Below are positions 48,636-55,865 of a DNA stretch of 64,000 nt, one piece after another. How positions within the stretch are numbered: the stretch's first letter is position 1; every line of letters begins with the position of its first letter. This DNA comes from Rhizobium sp. R711 (lineage in GTDB: Bacteria; Pseudomonadota; Alphaproteobacteria; Rhizobiales; Rhizobiaceae), in assembly GCF_002211365.1 (NCBI RefSeq), contig NZ_LOKZ01000010.1, positions 1 through 64,000 of the forward strand. Reading direction: 5' to 3'. The notes under the pieces are model-generated. The model was given only the letters and a program-made list of their open reading frames with translations. It did not search any database and had not been told where the DNA came from. A program made the translations under genes and the position numbers.

Positions 48636-49341
48636 GATCCGCCCTCCCGCGATGCTCGAGTTCCGTCTCCAGCTTGCCATCGATGAAGCGCAGCAGGCGC
48701 TGCGCATAGGCGGCAATGTCAGGCTCATGCGTCACCATGACGATCGTGATGCCCTGTTCACGATTCAGGCGCGTCATCAAATCCATGATCTCAACGCTGG
48801 TCTTGGTATCGAGATTGCCGGTCGGCTCGTCCGCCAGAAGCAGCGAGGGTTCGGTCACAATCGCGCGGGCAATGGCGACGCGTTGCTGCTGGCCACCGGA
48901 AAGTTCTTGTGTCTTGTGATGCTCGCGACCGGAAAGACCCACAAGCCCGAGCGCCTCCTTTGCCTTTCGGTGGCGCTCACTCGCATGCATGCCGCGATAG
49001 ATCAGTGGCAGCTCCACATTTTCCAAAGCCGAGGTGCGCGGCAGCAAGTTGAACCCCTGGAACACGAAACCGAGCATATGACGGCGCAACAATGTCAGCT
49101 GGCTGCGGTCGAAGCCCTGTGTGGATACCCCCTGGAAGACGTAGTCGCCCGCGCTCGGCACATCGAGGCAGCCAAGAATGTTCATGGCGGTCGACTTGCC
49201 TGAGCCGGAGGGCCCCATGATGGCAACGAATTCGTGTTCACGGATCGACAGATCGACCCCATCTAGGGCGCGAATTGCCGCCTCTCCTTGGCCATAGATC
49301 TTGGAGACGTGCTTGAATTCGATGAGTGGCGGGCTCGTCAT
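48625..49341 (-). CDS. MacB-like ABC transporter ATPase
   Basis: This 238-residue ATPase of the LolD/MacB group has Walker [20 protein letters not shown]-loop [20 protein letters not shown], signature [15 protein letters not shown] and [16 protein letters not shown]. It is the middle gene of adaptor-ATPase-permease, 12 bases after the adaptor stop. It powers mechanotransmission-type export of an unknown substrate (macrolides, peptides and siderophores are known for the family). Confidence 0.93.
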   Translation of the reverse strand: MTSPPLIEFKHVSKIYGQGEAAIRALDGVDLSIREHEFVAIMGPSGSGKSTAMNILGCLDVPSAGDYVFQGVSTQGFDRSQLTLLRRHMLGFVFQGFNLLPRTSALENVELPLIYRGMHASERHRKAKEALGLVGLSGREHHKTQELSGGQQQRVAIARAIVTEPSLLLADEPTGNLDTKTSVEIMDLMTRLNREQGITIVMVTHEPDIAAYAQRLLRFIDGKLETELEHRGRADHVL

Positions 49342-49353
49342 CGTGAGCCCCGC

Positions 49354-50652
49354 CTACTTCGCCTGCGAGGTGGTGTCGGTGATCACGGCGTCGCCTTCTT
49401 TCAGGTCACCGGAAACGATCTGCGTGAATTGTCCGTCGGAAGACCCTACCTGAATAACGACAGCAGCCGGTTTGCCTGCCTTCAACACCCAAATGCGCCG
49501 CTTGGCTCCAGTCAGGGATTCGCCACCCTGGTTGCTGGTCCGCGGTCCCATGCGCGGTGGCCTGAGCAGGCCGAAAATGCCGCGACTGCGAGGAGATTCT
49601 GCGGCCGGCGGGGCATAGCGAAGTGCCGAATTGGGAAGCATGAGGGTATTCTTGACCGCCTCTACTGTTACGTCAGCTGTGGCGGTCATGCCGGGGCGCA
49701 GCAACAGGTCAGCATTGTCGACCGACAGGATCGCCTTGTAGGTCACGACGTTGTTCGTTGTTTCGGACGCAAATCGGATCTGCTTGATCTCGGCCGGAAA
49801 GCTCCGATTGGGATAGGCGTCGACTGTGAAGGCTGCTTTCTGACCGACCGTGATCTGGCCTACATCGGCCTCGTCGACATCGACCTGCAGTTCCATCTTC
49901 CTCAGATCGCCGGCGATAACGAAGAGGACGGGCGCCGACAGGGATGCCGCGACCGTCGCGCCCGGGTCGACAGAACGAGTGAGAACCACGCCGTTGATCG
50001 GCGAAACGATCTTCGCCTTGGCGAGGTTGACTTCGGCAAGCCGGAGATCAGCCTCTGCAGAGGCCACGGCAGCGACGTTGATGTCCTTCGCGGCGACCGC
50101 CGAATCGTACTTGTAGCGCGCATCCTCGAGGCTCTGCTGCGTAGAAACGTTGCTTTGAACGAGGTTGCGAGAGCGCTGGAAAGAGCTCTCCGCCGACTCG
50201 AGGTCAGCTGTCGCTTTCACGACGTTTGCTTTGGCCGAATCGAGCTTCGCCCGCGAACTCTTGACGTCAGCCTCAAGCTTGTTCGTATCGAGGGCGGCAA
50301 GAACCTCGCCGGCCTTGACCTCGCTGTTGTAGTCGACGTTCACGTCGCGAACCGTGCCAGACAGCTCGCTCGAGATGTCCACCTGCTCCGTCGGCTGCAC
50401 CGACCCCGTTGCCGTAACCAGCACGGTCAGGTCGCCGCGTTTGATGGGCTGGGTGGCGTAGCTGTATTGGTTCCCCTCCTGCCGCGAATAGAAGTAAGCT
50501 ACACCGCCGCCGGCGAGAATCAGCAGCAGCAATACCAATAGGCGACCACGCCAACGGCCCTTGGACTGTTTGCGCGAGGCGGCAAGAACGGTCGCCAGAT
50601 CGGCGCTCGCCTTTGTCGGCTTGGTTTTTTGCGTATTCGTGACGTCGTTCAT
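49354..50652 (-). CDS. HlyD/MacA-like periplasmic adaptor subunit
   Basis: This adaptor (432 residues from ATG 50652, preceded by GAGG; 438 from 50670) has a short cytoplasmic segment, one membrane helix (about 38-58, LLVLLLLILAGGGVAYF), a biotinyl-lipoyl half motif PTEQVDISSELSGTVRDVNV, a long coiled-coil hairpin rich in A, K and E (about 105-190), and beta-barrel and membrane-proximal domains. It is the first gene of the three-gene efflux operon. It should link the MacB-like pair to a TolC-type channel, none of which is in the window. Confidence 0.93.
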   Translation of the reverse strand: MNDVTNTQKTKPTKASADLATVLAASRKQSKGRWRGRLLVLLLLILAGGGVAYFYSRQEGNQYSYATQPIKRGDLTVLVTATGSVQPTEQVDISSELSGTVRDVNVDYNSEVKAGEVLAALDTNKLEADVKSSRAKLDSAKANVVKATADLESAESSFQRSRNLVQSNVSTQQSLEDARYKYDSAVAAKDINVAAVASAEADLRLAEVNLAKAKIVSPINGVVLTRSVDPGATVAASLSAPVLFVIAGDLRKMELQVDVDEADVGQITVGQKAAFTVDAYPNRSFPAEIKQIRFASETTNNVVTYKAILSVDNADLLLRPGMTATADVTVEAVKNTLMLPNSALRYAPPAAESPRSRGIFGLLRPPRMGPRTSNQGGESLTGAKRRIWVLKAGKPAAVVIQVGSSDGQFTQIVSGDLKEGDAVITDTTSQAK

Positions 50653-51039
50653 TCCGGCCTCTGTCAACAAGCCGCCAATGCAGCGTCAGCAAGATGACCA
50701 TGTCGAAGCTGAACGGCAGATTAGCATCGGCCCGGATTGGCACGAAATGCTGATAGAATGAAATGAAATCTTGGTAATGAGAGTTCAGTTTTCCGTGGGA
50801 TCAACGGCATCGAGCGCATCCGCCTCGCATTGCTCGGCGCCATCTCTCGGACACAGCCAGGTTTAGCAGCATTCGATCCAATGCATTGAGACGGCGGGAT
50901 CGTTTGGAGCGCCATTCAGCGAACGAATTCGGATCGCCGCGAGCATCGCCGCCAAACTCCGAGGACGATGAAAATGGAACCACTCGACTTCCGACCGTCG
51001 CTGTTGTGGCGCAGCTCGTTTCGGAAGTGCGTTGACAAA
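50653..51039. other. Gene-poor stretch, 387 bases
   Basis: No well-supported gene is present. A minus-strand frame at 50801-50983 (GTG start, 60 residues) has a plausible middle (EWRSKRSRRLNALDRMLLNL), and a frame shift near 50840 would give an acidic end ALDAVDPTEN. It could be a small decayed gene. The promoter of the efflux operon should lie near 50660-50760. Confidence 0.35.
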
Positions 51040-51234
51040 TCAGTGAGTCGGCAAACGACGCTTGGCCGCCATAAGGAGATCGAGTTCTGTGGCAGATGGC
51101 CCGAACTTTTCGTAGAGACGCTTCGCTTCGGTTTCCTCGAGACGATATTTCCTGGCAAATTCACCGAGGCTATAAGGTCGCCCGCGCAACACTTTTCGGG
51201 TCGTCGTCGGTGTGGCTGTGGTCACGCTGGTCAT
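51040..51234 (-). CDS. Small conserved-looking protein, DUF3606-like
   Basis: This 64-residue protein has a threonine-rich start, then RGRPYSLGEFARKYRLEETE, AKRLYEKFGPSATELDLLMA. The spacing of the aromatic/helix pattern followed by G-P-S-A resembles the small DUF3606 family of Rhizobiales, but I am not sure of the assignment. The ATG is preceded by AAGGAGAATG (RBS AAGGAG). No function can be given. It lies in a gene-poor region before tRNA-Lys. Confidence 0.6.
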   Translation of the reverse strand: MTSVTTATPTTTRKVLRGRPYSLGEFARKYRLEETEAKRLYEKFGPSATELDLLMAAKRRLPTH

Positions 51235-51374
51235 CGCATTCTCCTTGGTTGTATAAGGGGCTAGCTAGAGCGTCGCGTGACTTTGTGAAGATGTCGAATG
51301 GTCCTCGGAAGGGTTTGATTCGATTTAAGTTTTTTTCGGGAACCTTCTGACGCTTCGTGCATTTATAAGGCGAG

Positions 51375-51535
51375 ATTATGAGCCGCGCCAAGCGGACATG
51401 GCGGCGCGAAAGGATGCCCGGATTTTTCCGCTTTCCCGGGTGGCCAACGAAGCGGCACTCGAGCTTTCGCCCGTCCGGTTCATGGTCTCGTTTCCCCCAA
51501 CTTTGACAAAGCGCCTTCGGGCGCTTTTCTTTTGT
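51375..51535 (+). ncRNA. Candidate small RNA upstream of tRNA-Lys (start uncertain)
   Basis: An orphan intrinsic terminator AAGCGCC-TTCG-GGCGCTT followed by TTCTTTT (51509-51533) has no gene in front of it. Upstream are two other stems: CGCGCC...GGCGCG at about 51385-51410 and CCCGG...CCGGG at about 51417-51441, the latter with a CU-rich loop (ATTTTTCCGCTTTC). A single-stranded TTTCCCCCAAC lies just before the terminator. Three stems with exposed CU-rich, anti-Shine-Dalgarno-like segments are typical of rhizobial trans-acting sRNAs. The 5' end is a guess from a TATAAG box at 51364-51369. Confidence 0.4.
51509..51533 (+). terminator. Orphan intrinsic terminator
   Basis: A seven-pair stem AAGCGCC/GGCGCTT closes on a stable TTCG tetraloop and is followed by TTCTTTT. 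No plus-strand coding region precedes it. Confidence 0.75.
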
Positions 51536-51677
51536 GGTCGCTTCACATGCGAGTGCCGAGCTTCGCAATCAGGGTGAAAACCCGGTGACAGGCGAAACGG
51601 CGGATGGGCCGTCAGCTGACTTTTCAGGGCCATTCGCAAGAAATGTGCCTAATGCACAGGGAACGATGATTTTTTGG

Positions 51678-51706
51678 TTGACCGCAATGGGGCACCTGCA
51701 TATGTT
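51678..51706 (+). promoter_or_regulatory. Housekeeping promoter of tRNA-Lys
   Basis: TTGACC (51678-51683), 17 bases, TATGTT (51701-51706): a good sigma-70-type -35/-10 pair placed 38 bases before the mature tRNA 5' end. Confidence 0.65.
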
Positions 51707-51744
51707 CCGCGCACTTCCAGCCGGGCGAACCACTCGGCTCCAGG

Positions 51745-51820
51745 GAGAGCGTAGCTCAGCCGGTAGAGCAACTGACTTTTAATCAGTAGGTCTCGGGTTC
51801 GAACCCCGACGCTCTCACCA
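51745..51820 (+). tRNA. tRNA-Lys (anticodon TTT)
   Basis: The 76-base sequence folds into a full cloverleaf. The acceptor stem GAGAGCG pairs with CGCTCTC, the D arm is GCTC...GAGC, the anticodon stem ACTGA/TCAGT holds the loop CTTTTAA with anticodon TTT, and the T arm TCGGG/CCCGA holds TTCGAAC. The 3' CCA is encoded. It reads AAA/AAG lysine codons. It stands alone within a gene-poor region, and tRNA 3' ends of this kind are common integration sites. Confidence 0.98.
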
Positions 51821-52152
51821 ACAGAATCAAAGACATAGTATGAATTCGCGGTGATGAGCGCCTCGCCGCGGCCTCGCTCGCTTGCTACCTAATAGCTGCA
51901 GGAGCGGCCTTGCTCGGTCTAGACCCACGCGCTCGACCGCGTCGTTGCCACCAGTTTGTCCGCGTTCGGTCACTGAGGCCGATCGATGGTAAGGGCATGA
52001 AACACGGCGGAACGAATTCCGTTCGAACCGCAGCGCGAAATCAAGCCCCTTCTCGTATGCGGTGGTCTCTGCGGGCAAATGCCCATTTCATTGTCGCTAC
52101 CTGTCCGCAGATCGTTTTCGTGTCCTTGCCCCCAATTCCAATGCGCGACCTG
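51821..52152. other. Gene-free stretch after tRNA-Lys, 332 bases
   Basis: No supported coding region, tRNA or terminator is visible. Short frames on both strands are arginine-rich and look random. I looked for a second copy of the tRNA 3' end, as would flank an integrated element, and saw none here. Confidence 0.5.
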
Positions 52153-52359
52153 TCAATGTGACGTCGCCTTCCGGCTGGCCAACAACAGAATATAGTCGTC
52201 CGCCGCATCCGCGATGGCCATCGCGACCTCCGCCGGCGCCCATCCCTTTTGCTGCGCATCGCGGATGATCTGATGGAGTGCGGGTTCAACGTCGGCACGG
52301 CAATCGAGCAGACGTTGGTCATGGGTGGTGTCATTATGGGCCGACTGTAGATTAATCAT
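52153..52359 (-). CDS. Hypothetical protein, 68 residues
   Basis: ATG 52359 (MINLQSAHNDTTHDQRLLDC) is chosen because GAGGGG lies eight bases upstream. A start six codons earlier lacks an RBS. The product is polar and mostly helical, with DVEPALHQIIRDAQQKGWAP and EVAMAIADAADDYILLLASR forming two likely amphipathic helices. No signal peptide or membrane segment is seen and I do not recognise the family. Codon use is normal for the window, which supports a real gene. Confidence 0.55.
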   Translation of the reverse strand: MINLQSAHNDTTHDQRLLDCRADVEPALHQIIRDAQQKGWAPAEVAMAIADAADDYILLLASRKATSH

Positions 52360-52661
52360 GGCTGGAACCCCTCTCATGTGAAGGAGTTACCATGACATAG
52401 ATTGCAGGTTGAGCAAGCAAATGCTTAAGGAAAGGCTGCGATTTCGTTGGGAATGAGCTTTTTCGTACACATATGCGGGGTCGGCAATACGATTCACGGC
52501 ATAATCGGCCGCTAATACTCTTCAGAGTGTGGTCGGTTTCGCTAGCCGCAGAAGACGATGAGCCTTCAGAGCCAACAAAACTGATCGTATATTGGTATTG
52601 TTAGTACGTGGCTGATATGGCCGGATCTCTCAAGATTGGTATGCATTTTCGCATGGTCGTA

Positions 52662-52686
52662 GGAACTGATAAATACGGCGCTTGTT
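52662..52686 (+). promoter_or_regulatory. EcfG/RpoE2-type general stress promoter
   Basis: GGAAC (52662-52666), 17 bases, GTT (52684-52686) matches the rhizobial extracytoplasmic general-stress sigma factor consensus (GGAAC-N16/17-cGTT; also the S. meliloti form GGAAC-N18-TT). It points to the candidate sRNA whose terminator lies about 95 bases downstream. Confidence 0.6.
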
Positions 52687-52692
52687 CTGCGC

Positions 52693-52803
52693 TCTATCGC
52701 GGAATGCGATGCAATAGGCTTCCCTTCTGAGACGCGCGCTAAGGAGGTCTCACAGACCTTCGAAAACGCTGAAGGAGTTACTCGACATAATGTCGAGTTT
52801 TTT
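52693..52803 (+). ncRNA. Candidate stress-induced small RNA, about 110 nt
   Basis: Three stem-loops follow an EcfG-type promoter without any reading frame: ATCGC-GGAAT-GCGAT (52696-52710), AGGTCT-CAC-AGACCT (52745-52759) and the terminator ACTCGACAT-A-ATGTCGAGT with TTTTTT (52780-52803). Between the first two lies a single-stranded CTTCCCTTCT (52719-52728), which is complementary to Shine-Dalgarno-like sequence. The layout is that of a trans-acting regulatory RNA. I cannot tie it to a known rhizobial sRNA family. The 5' end is inferred from the promoter. Confidence 0.6.
52780..52803 (+). terminator. Intrinsic terminator of the candidate sRNA
   Basis: ACTCGACAT (52780-52788), A, ATGTCGAGT (52790-52798) is a perfect nine-pair stem ending in a run of six T (52798-52803). 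No protein gene precedes it on the plus strand. Confidence 0.85.
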
Positions 52804-53144
52804 AGAGACTGCGCCTAGTGGTTGTGATAAGTCGATTTAGGCGGATCGTTGTCGCCAAGTGGACCGGCAACGCTTGACCGAACTTAGCGACGGGTCACGT
52901 CAACTGGCCTCGCCTCGCTCGTCTTCAGGCGAACATTTGCGTTGCGCAACCAAACGGATCGCCTATCTTTTTTCTTGTGGGAGAGTTGAGTCTTTATGCG
53001 AGCGCAAGGTTTGCAACATCGTTCGGGTTCCAGGCCTGTCTTCAGGCTACCGATCACTTGTCGCTCCTGGGTAGCCTCGTTCGCAGAGCCGCCTCAATTC
53101 CCTCGCTAGCGCGGACCTCGTTTTTTCGTTGGAAGGAAAATCAT

Positions 53145-53396
53145 ATGGAAGACGCAGGCGTAGGTTGGGTAGCCGCTATCATTATCGGTGGCATTGCCGG
53201 GTGGCTCGCGGAAAAGTTCATGAACAGCAACATGGGTCTGTTGATGAACATAATACTCGGTATTGTGGGTGCAATTGTCGCCAATGCCATACTGTCGGGA
53301 TTGGGAATCACGCTTGCTGGCTGGCTCGGTTACCTAATCGCTGGTTTTGCCGGCGCGTGCCTGCTCATTGCCGTTGGGCGGGTCATACGTCGCTAG
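53145..53396 (+). CDS. GlsB/YeaQ/YmgE family stress-response membrane protein
   Basis: ATG 53145 (MEDAGVGWVAAIIIGGIAGW, 83 residues) follows the RBS GGAAGGAAAA. A frame extension to 52977 is not coding-like. The protein has three glycine-rich membrane helices with G-G-I-A-G-W-L-A-E-K-F, NMGLLMNIILGIVGAIVANA and AGFAGACLLIAVGR, the transglycosylase-associated/GlsB pattern. Members are induced by general stress in many bacteria; their mechanism is unknown. It sits 340 bases downstream of the candidate stress sRNA. Confidence 0.92.
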   Translation: MEDAGVGWVAAIIIGGIAGWLAEKFMNSNMGLLMNIILGIVGAIVANAILSGLGITLAGWLGYLIAGFAGACLLIAVGRVIRR

Positions 53397-53459
53397 ACGA
53401 CAAATCAAAAGCCGGGCGCCAATACGCCCGGCCCTCGCCTGGTCAAATGCCGACCGATC

Positions 53460-53741
53460 TTATCGACGGCTCATCAATCCGAAAAGATAGGCGACGCCGG
53501 CTGTCACGGCGAGCGCGAAGATCGGCTCCTCCCGTACCTTGTCGCGCAGTCGTTCCGTCATGACCGAGGCTTCGTCGGCTACGGCGGTCTTGGCGCCGTG
53601 TCCAAGCGCCACAACGCTTTCGGACAGGCGTGCAAGGTCTTCACGCAATGCTGCGACCTGTGCGGAAAGATCGTCTGCCGCGATCTCCGCCTTCACACGC
53701 GCGGTTGCTGACTGGGCGGAGGCGGTTTTCATATCGGCCAT
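53460..53741 (-). CDS. DUF883/ElaB-like tail-anchored stress protein
   Basis: This 93-residue protein has a long amphipathic helix (about 15-60, AAQVAALREDLARLSESVVA-like heptads), then RLRDKVREEPIFALAVTAGV and AYLFGLMSRR, a single C-terminal membrane helix ending in basic residues. This is the layout of ElaB/YqjD/DUF883 proteins, which in E. coli anchor ribosomes to the membrane in stationary phase. RBS GAGGAG precedes the ATG. An EcfG-type promoter lies 30-55 bases upstream. It is convergent with the GlsB-like gene. Confidence 0.85.
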   Translation of the reverse strand: MADMKTASAQSATARVKAEIAADDLSAQVAALREDLARLSESVVALGHGAKTAVADEASVMTERLRDKVREEPIFALAVTAGVAYLFGLMSRR

Positions 53742-53770
53742 GGTCTGCTCCTCTTTTCCGGATGCTGTTC

Positions 53771-53796
53771 AACGATTTAGTCCCGGGAAAGGTTCC
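53771..53796 (-). promoter_or_regulatory. EcfG/RpoE2-type promoter of the DUF883-like gene
   Basis: On the minus strand GGAAC (53796-53792), 17 bases, CGTT (53774-53771) is an exact match to the GGAAC-N17-CGTT general-stress consensus. It ends 30 bases before the start codon, leaving room for transcription start and RBS. Confidence 0.65.
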
Positions 53797-53957
53797 GGCA
53801 TCCGGGATCTTTTGCGGCGCGAGGTGCTCCTGCATGGTTGCAGGTATAGCGCAGATGTTTTCGCGCGATAACCCTTCATTTCCTGCCGGCTTTGTTCTAA
53901 GGAACGTCGAAAGCTTTGCCCGCGAACGGGCGAATATAATGCGAGGTTTGCGTTTCG

Positions 53958-55850
53958 ATGTTCGATCTTCTGAGAAGAGCTGCTCATACCTGGGTTGCCA
54001 AGCTCCTCATGCTGCTTCTGGTCGCCTCTTTCGGCATCTGGGGCGTGTCACGGTCGCTGATATCAGGTGGCAGCAGCACGACGGTCGTCAGCGTTGGAGA
54101 CCAGCACGTCGATGTAAACGAATTTCGTCTGGCTTATCAGCGACAGGTCGCAAATCTCAGCCAACAGTTCGGCATGCGCCTGACGCCCGACCAGGCTCGC
54201 GCCTTTGGCGTCGAACAGCAGGTGCTGGCACAGCTCGTCGCCGGCGCATCGCTCGACCAGTTGGCGAACGACATGAACCTTGGCTTGTCGCAGGATCGGC
54301 TAGCGCAGTTGATCGGTGACGACCCGGCCTTCAAGGCGGTCAACGGCCAGTTCGACCGCACGCTCTTTACGTCGCGACTGCGTAATGCCGGTATCCGCGA
54401 GGACGACTACATCAAGGAGCGCAGCAAGGTTGCCGTCCGCAGCCAGATCGTCGACGCTATCTCGAACGGCTTCACGGCGCCGAAGACGCTCGTCGATGCG
54501 CTCAAGCTCCATCGCCAGGAAAGCCGTGGCATCGATTACCTCCTGCTGACCAATGCCAATATCGAGCCGATCAAGGCGCCTGCCGAGGATGTGCTCGCCA
54601 AGTGGTTTGAAGGTGCCAAGACGCGCTACCGCGCGCCGGAATACCGCAAGGTCGCTTTCCTCAAGCTTCAGCCGGAGGATATCGCCGATGCTGCGTCTGT
54701 TACGGACGATCAGATCCGCGAGGATTTCGAAAAGCGTAAGGACAGCTTCCGCACTCCCGAGACCCGCACGATCGAGCAGCTGACCTTCCAGAACAAGGAT
54801 CTTGCCAACGCTGCCGCAACCGCGTTGAAGACCGGTACGACGTTCGATCAACTGGTGACCGATCAGGGCAAGACGGCAACCGACGTGTTCCTGGGTGAGT
54901 TCTCCAAGGACAAGGTTCCTGATCAGGCAATTGCCGATGCGGCCTTTGCAGTGTCGAAGGATGGCGGAACGACACCTGTTGTCGATGGTACCTTCGGCCC
55001 GGTCATTCTCCGCGTCAGCAACATCAAGCCCGAGAGCGTGAAGAGCCTTGACGAGGTCAAGGAAGAGATCCGTAAGCAATTGGCCGTCTCCAATGCCTCG
55101 CAAGAACTCATCAATGTACACGATCAGATCGAGGATCTGCGTGGCTCTGGGTCGACGCTGGAACAGATTGCAGAGCAGCTTAAGCTGAAGGCAGTCGTGA
55201 TCGATGCCGTCGATGCCACTGGCCTCGACAAGGATGGCAATGAGGTCAAGGATATTCCGGCCAAGCAGCAGGTTCTTGGCGCAGCCTTCCGGACGGACGC
55301 CGGCGCGGACGCGCCTTCCCTTTCGATCGGTACAGACGGCTATCTCTGGTTCGAAGTCCGTGATGTCACACCGGAGCGCGACCGCCCACTGAGCGAAGTG
55401 CACGATAAGGCCGTCGCCGACTGGACGGCCCAACAACAGAAGCTCGAACTTGCCAAGAAGGCCGAGGAACTGAAGCAGCAGGCACAGAAGGGAACATCGC
55501 TCGCCGATATCGCCGCGCCGCTTGGCATTACGGTTGAAAGCAAGAGTGGCATCACCCGTGGCACGGATGACGCCGTTCTTGGCCGCGCCGGTGTCAGCGC
55601 CGCATTCTCCGGCCCGATTGACACGATTGCCAATGCCGTTGGCGCCGACCCGACAACGCAAATCCTTCTCAAGGTCACTGAAGTCAACACGGAACCGACG
55701 GGTGACGTGCTCAACAACCAGGACCAGCAGATCACAGCAACGGCAAACGCCGCCGGCGACGACATTCTCGATCAGATGGTCAACCTGCTGCAAACGCAGT
55801 ACGGCGCATCGATCAATCAGTCTCTCGCCGATCAGGCGGCAGTCCGCTAA
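53958..55850 (+). CDS. PpiD/SurA-like periplasmic peptidyl-prolyl isomerase
   Basis: This 630-residue protein is anchored by one N-terminal helix (about 14-34, AKLLMLLLVASFGIWGVSRS), followed by a SurA_N-like chaperone region (SVGDQHVDVNEFRLAYQRQV), a parvulin-type rotamase domain in the middle and a helical C-terminal part. The layout matches PpiD, a membrane-bound chaperone at the Sec translocon. It is 15 bases upstream of trpD and may be co-transcribed with it. Symbol withheld because the parvulin core is divergent. Confidence 0.9.
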   Translation: MFDLLRRAAHTWVAKLLMLLLVASFGIWGVSRSLISGGSSTTVVSVGDQHVDVNEFRLAYQRQVANLSQQFGMRLTPDQARAFGVEQQVLAQLVAGASLDQLANDMNLGLSQDRLAQLIGDDPAFKAVNGQFDRTLFTSRLRNAGIREDDYIKERSKVAVRSQIVDAISNGFTAPKTLVDALKLHRQESRGIDYLLLTNANIEPIKAPAEDVLAKWFEGAKTRYRAPEYRKVAFLKLQPEDIADAASVTDDQIREDFEKRKDSFRTPETRTIEQLTFQNKDLANAAATALKTGTTFDQLVTDQGKTATDVFLGEFSKDKVPDQAIADAAFAVSKDGGTTPVVDGTFGPVILRVSNIKPESVKSLDEVKEEIRKQLAVSNASQELINVHDQIEDLRGSGSTLEQIAEQLKLKAVVIDAVDATGLDKDGNEVKDIPAKQQVLGAAFRTDAGADAPSLSIGTDGYLWFEVRDVTPERDRPLSEVHDKAVADWTAQQQKLELAKKAEELKQQAQKGTSLADIAAPLGITVESKSGITRGTDDAVLGRAGVSAAFSGPIDTIANAVGADPTTQILLKVTEVNTEPTGDVLNNQDQQITATANAAGDDILDQMVNLLQTQYGASINQSLADQAAVR

Positions 55851-55865
55851 GGGGAACAGAAGCGC

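Larger units (their letters stand above)
52360..53144. other. Gene-poor stretch, 785 bases, holding a candidate sRNA
   Basis: No convincing protein-coding frame occurs on either strand. Its one clear content is the promoter-hairpins-terminator unit at 52662-52803. A second GGAAC-N17-GTT match at 52364-52388 (plus strand) leads into no gene and may be chance. The last 340 bases are the upstream region of the GlsB-like gene. They contain no further EcfG match that I could find. Confidence 0.5.

Noticed and set aside
51827..52078. 83-residue minus-strand frame after tRNA-Lys
   Set aside because: It has arginine-rich random composition, no RBS and no family resemblance.
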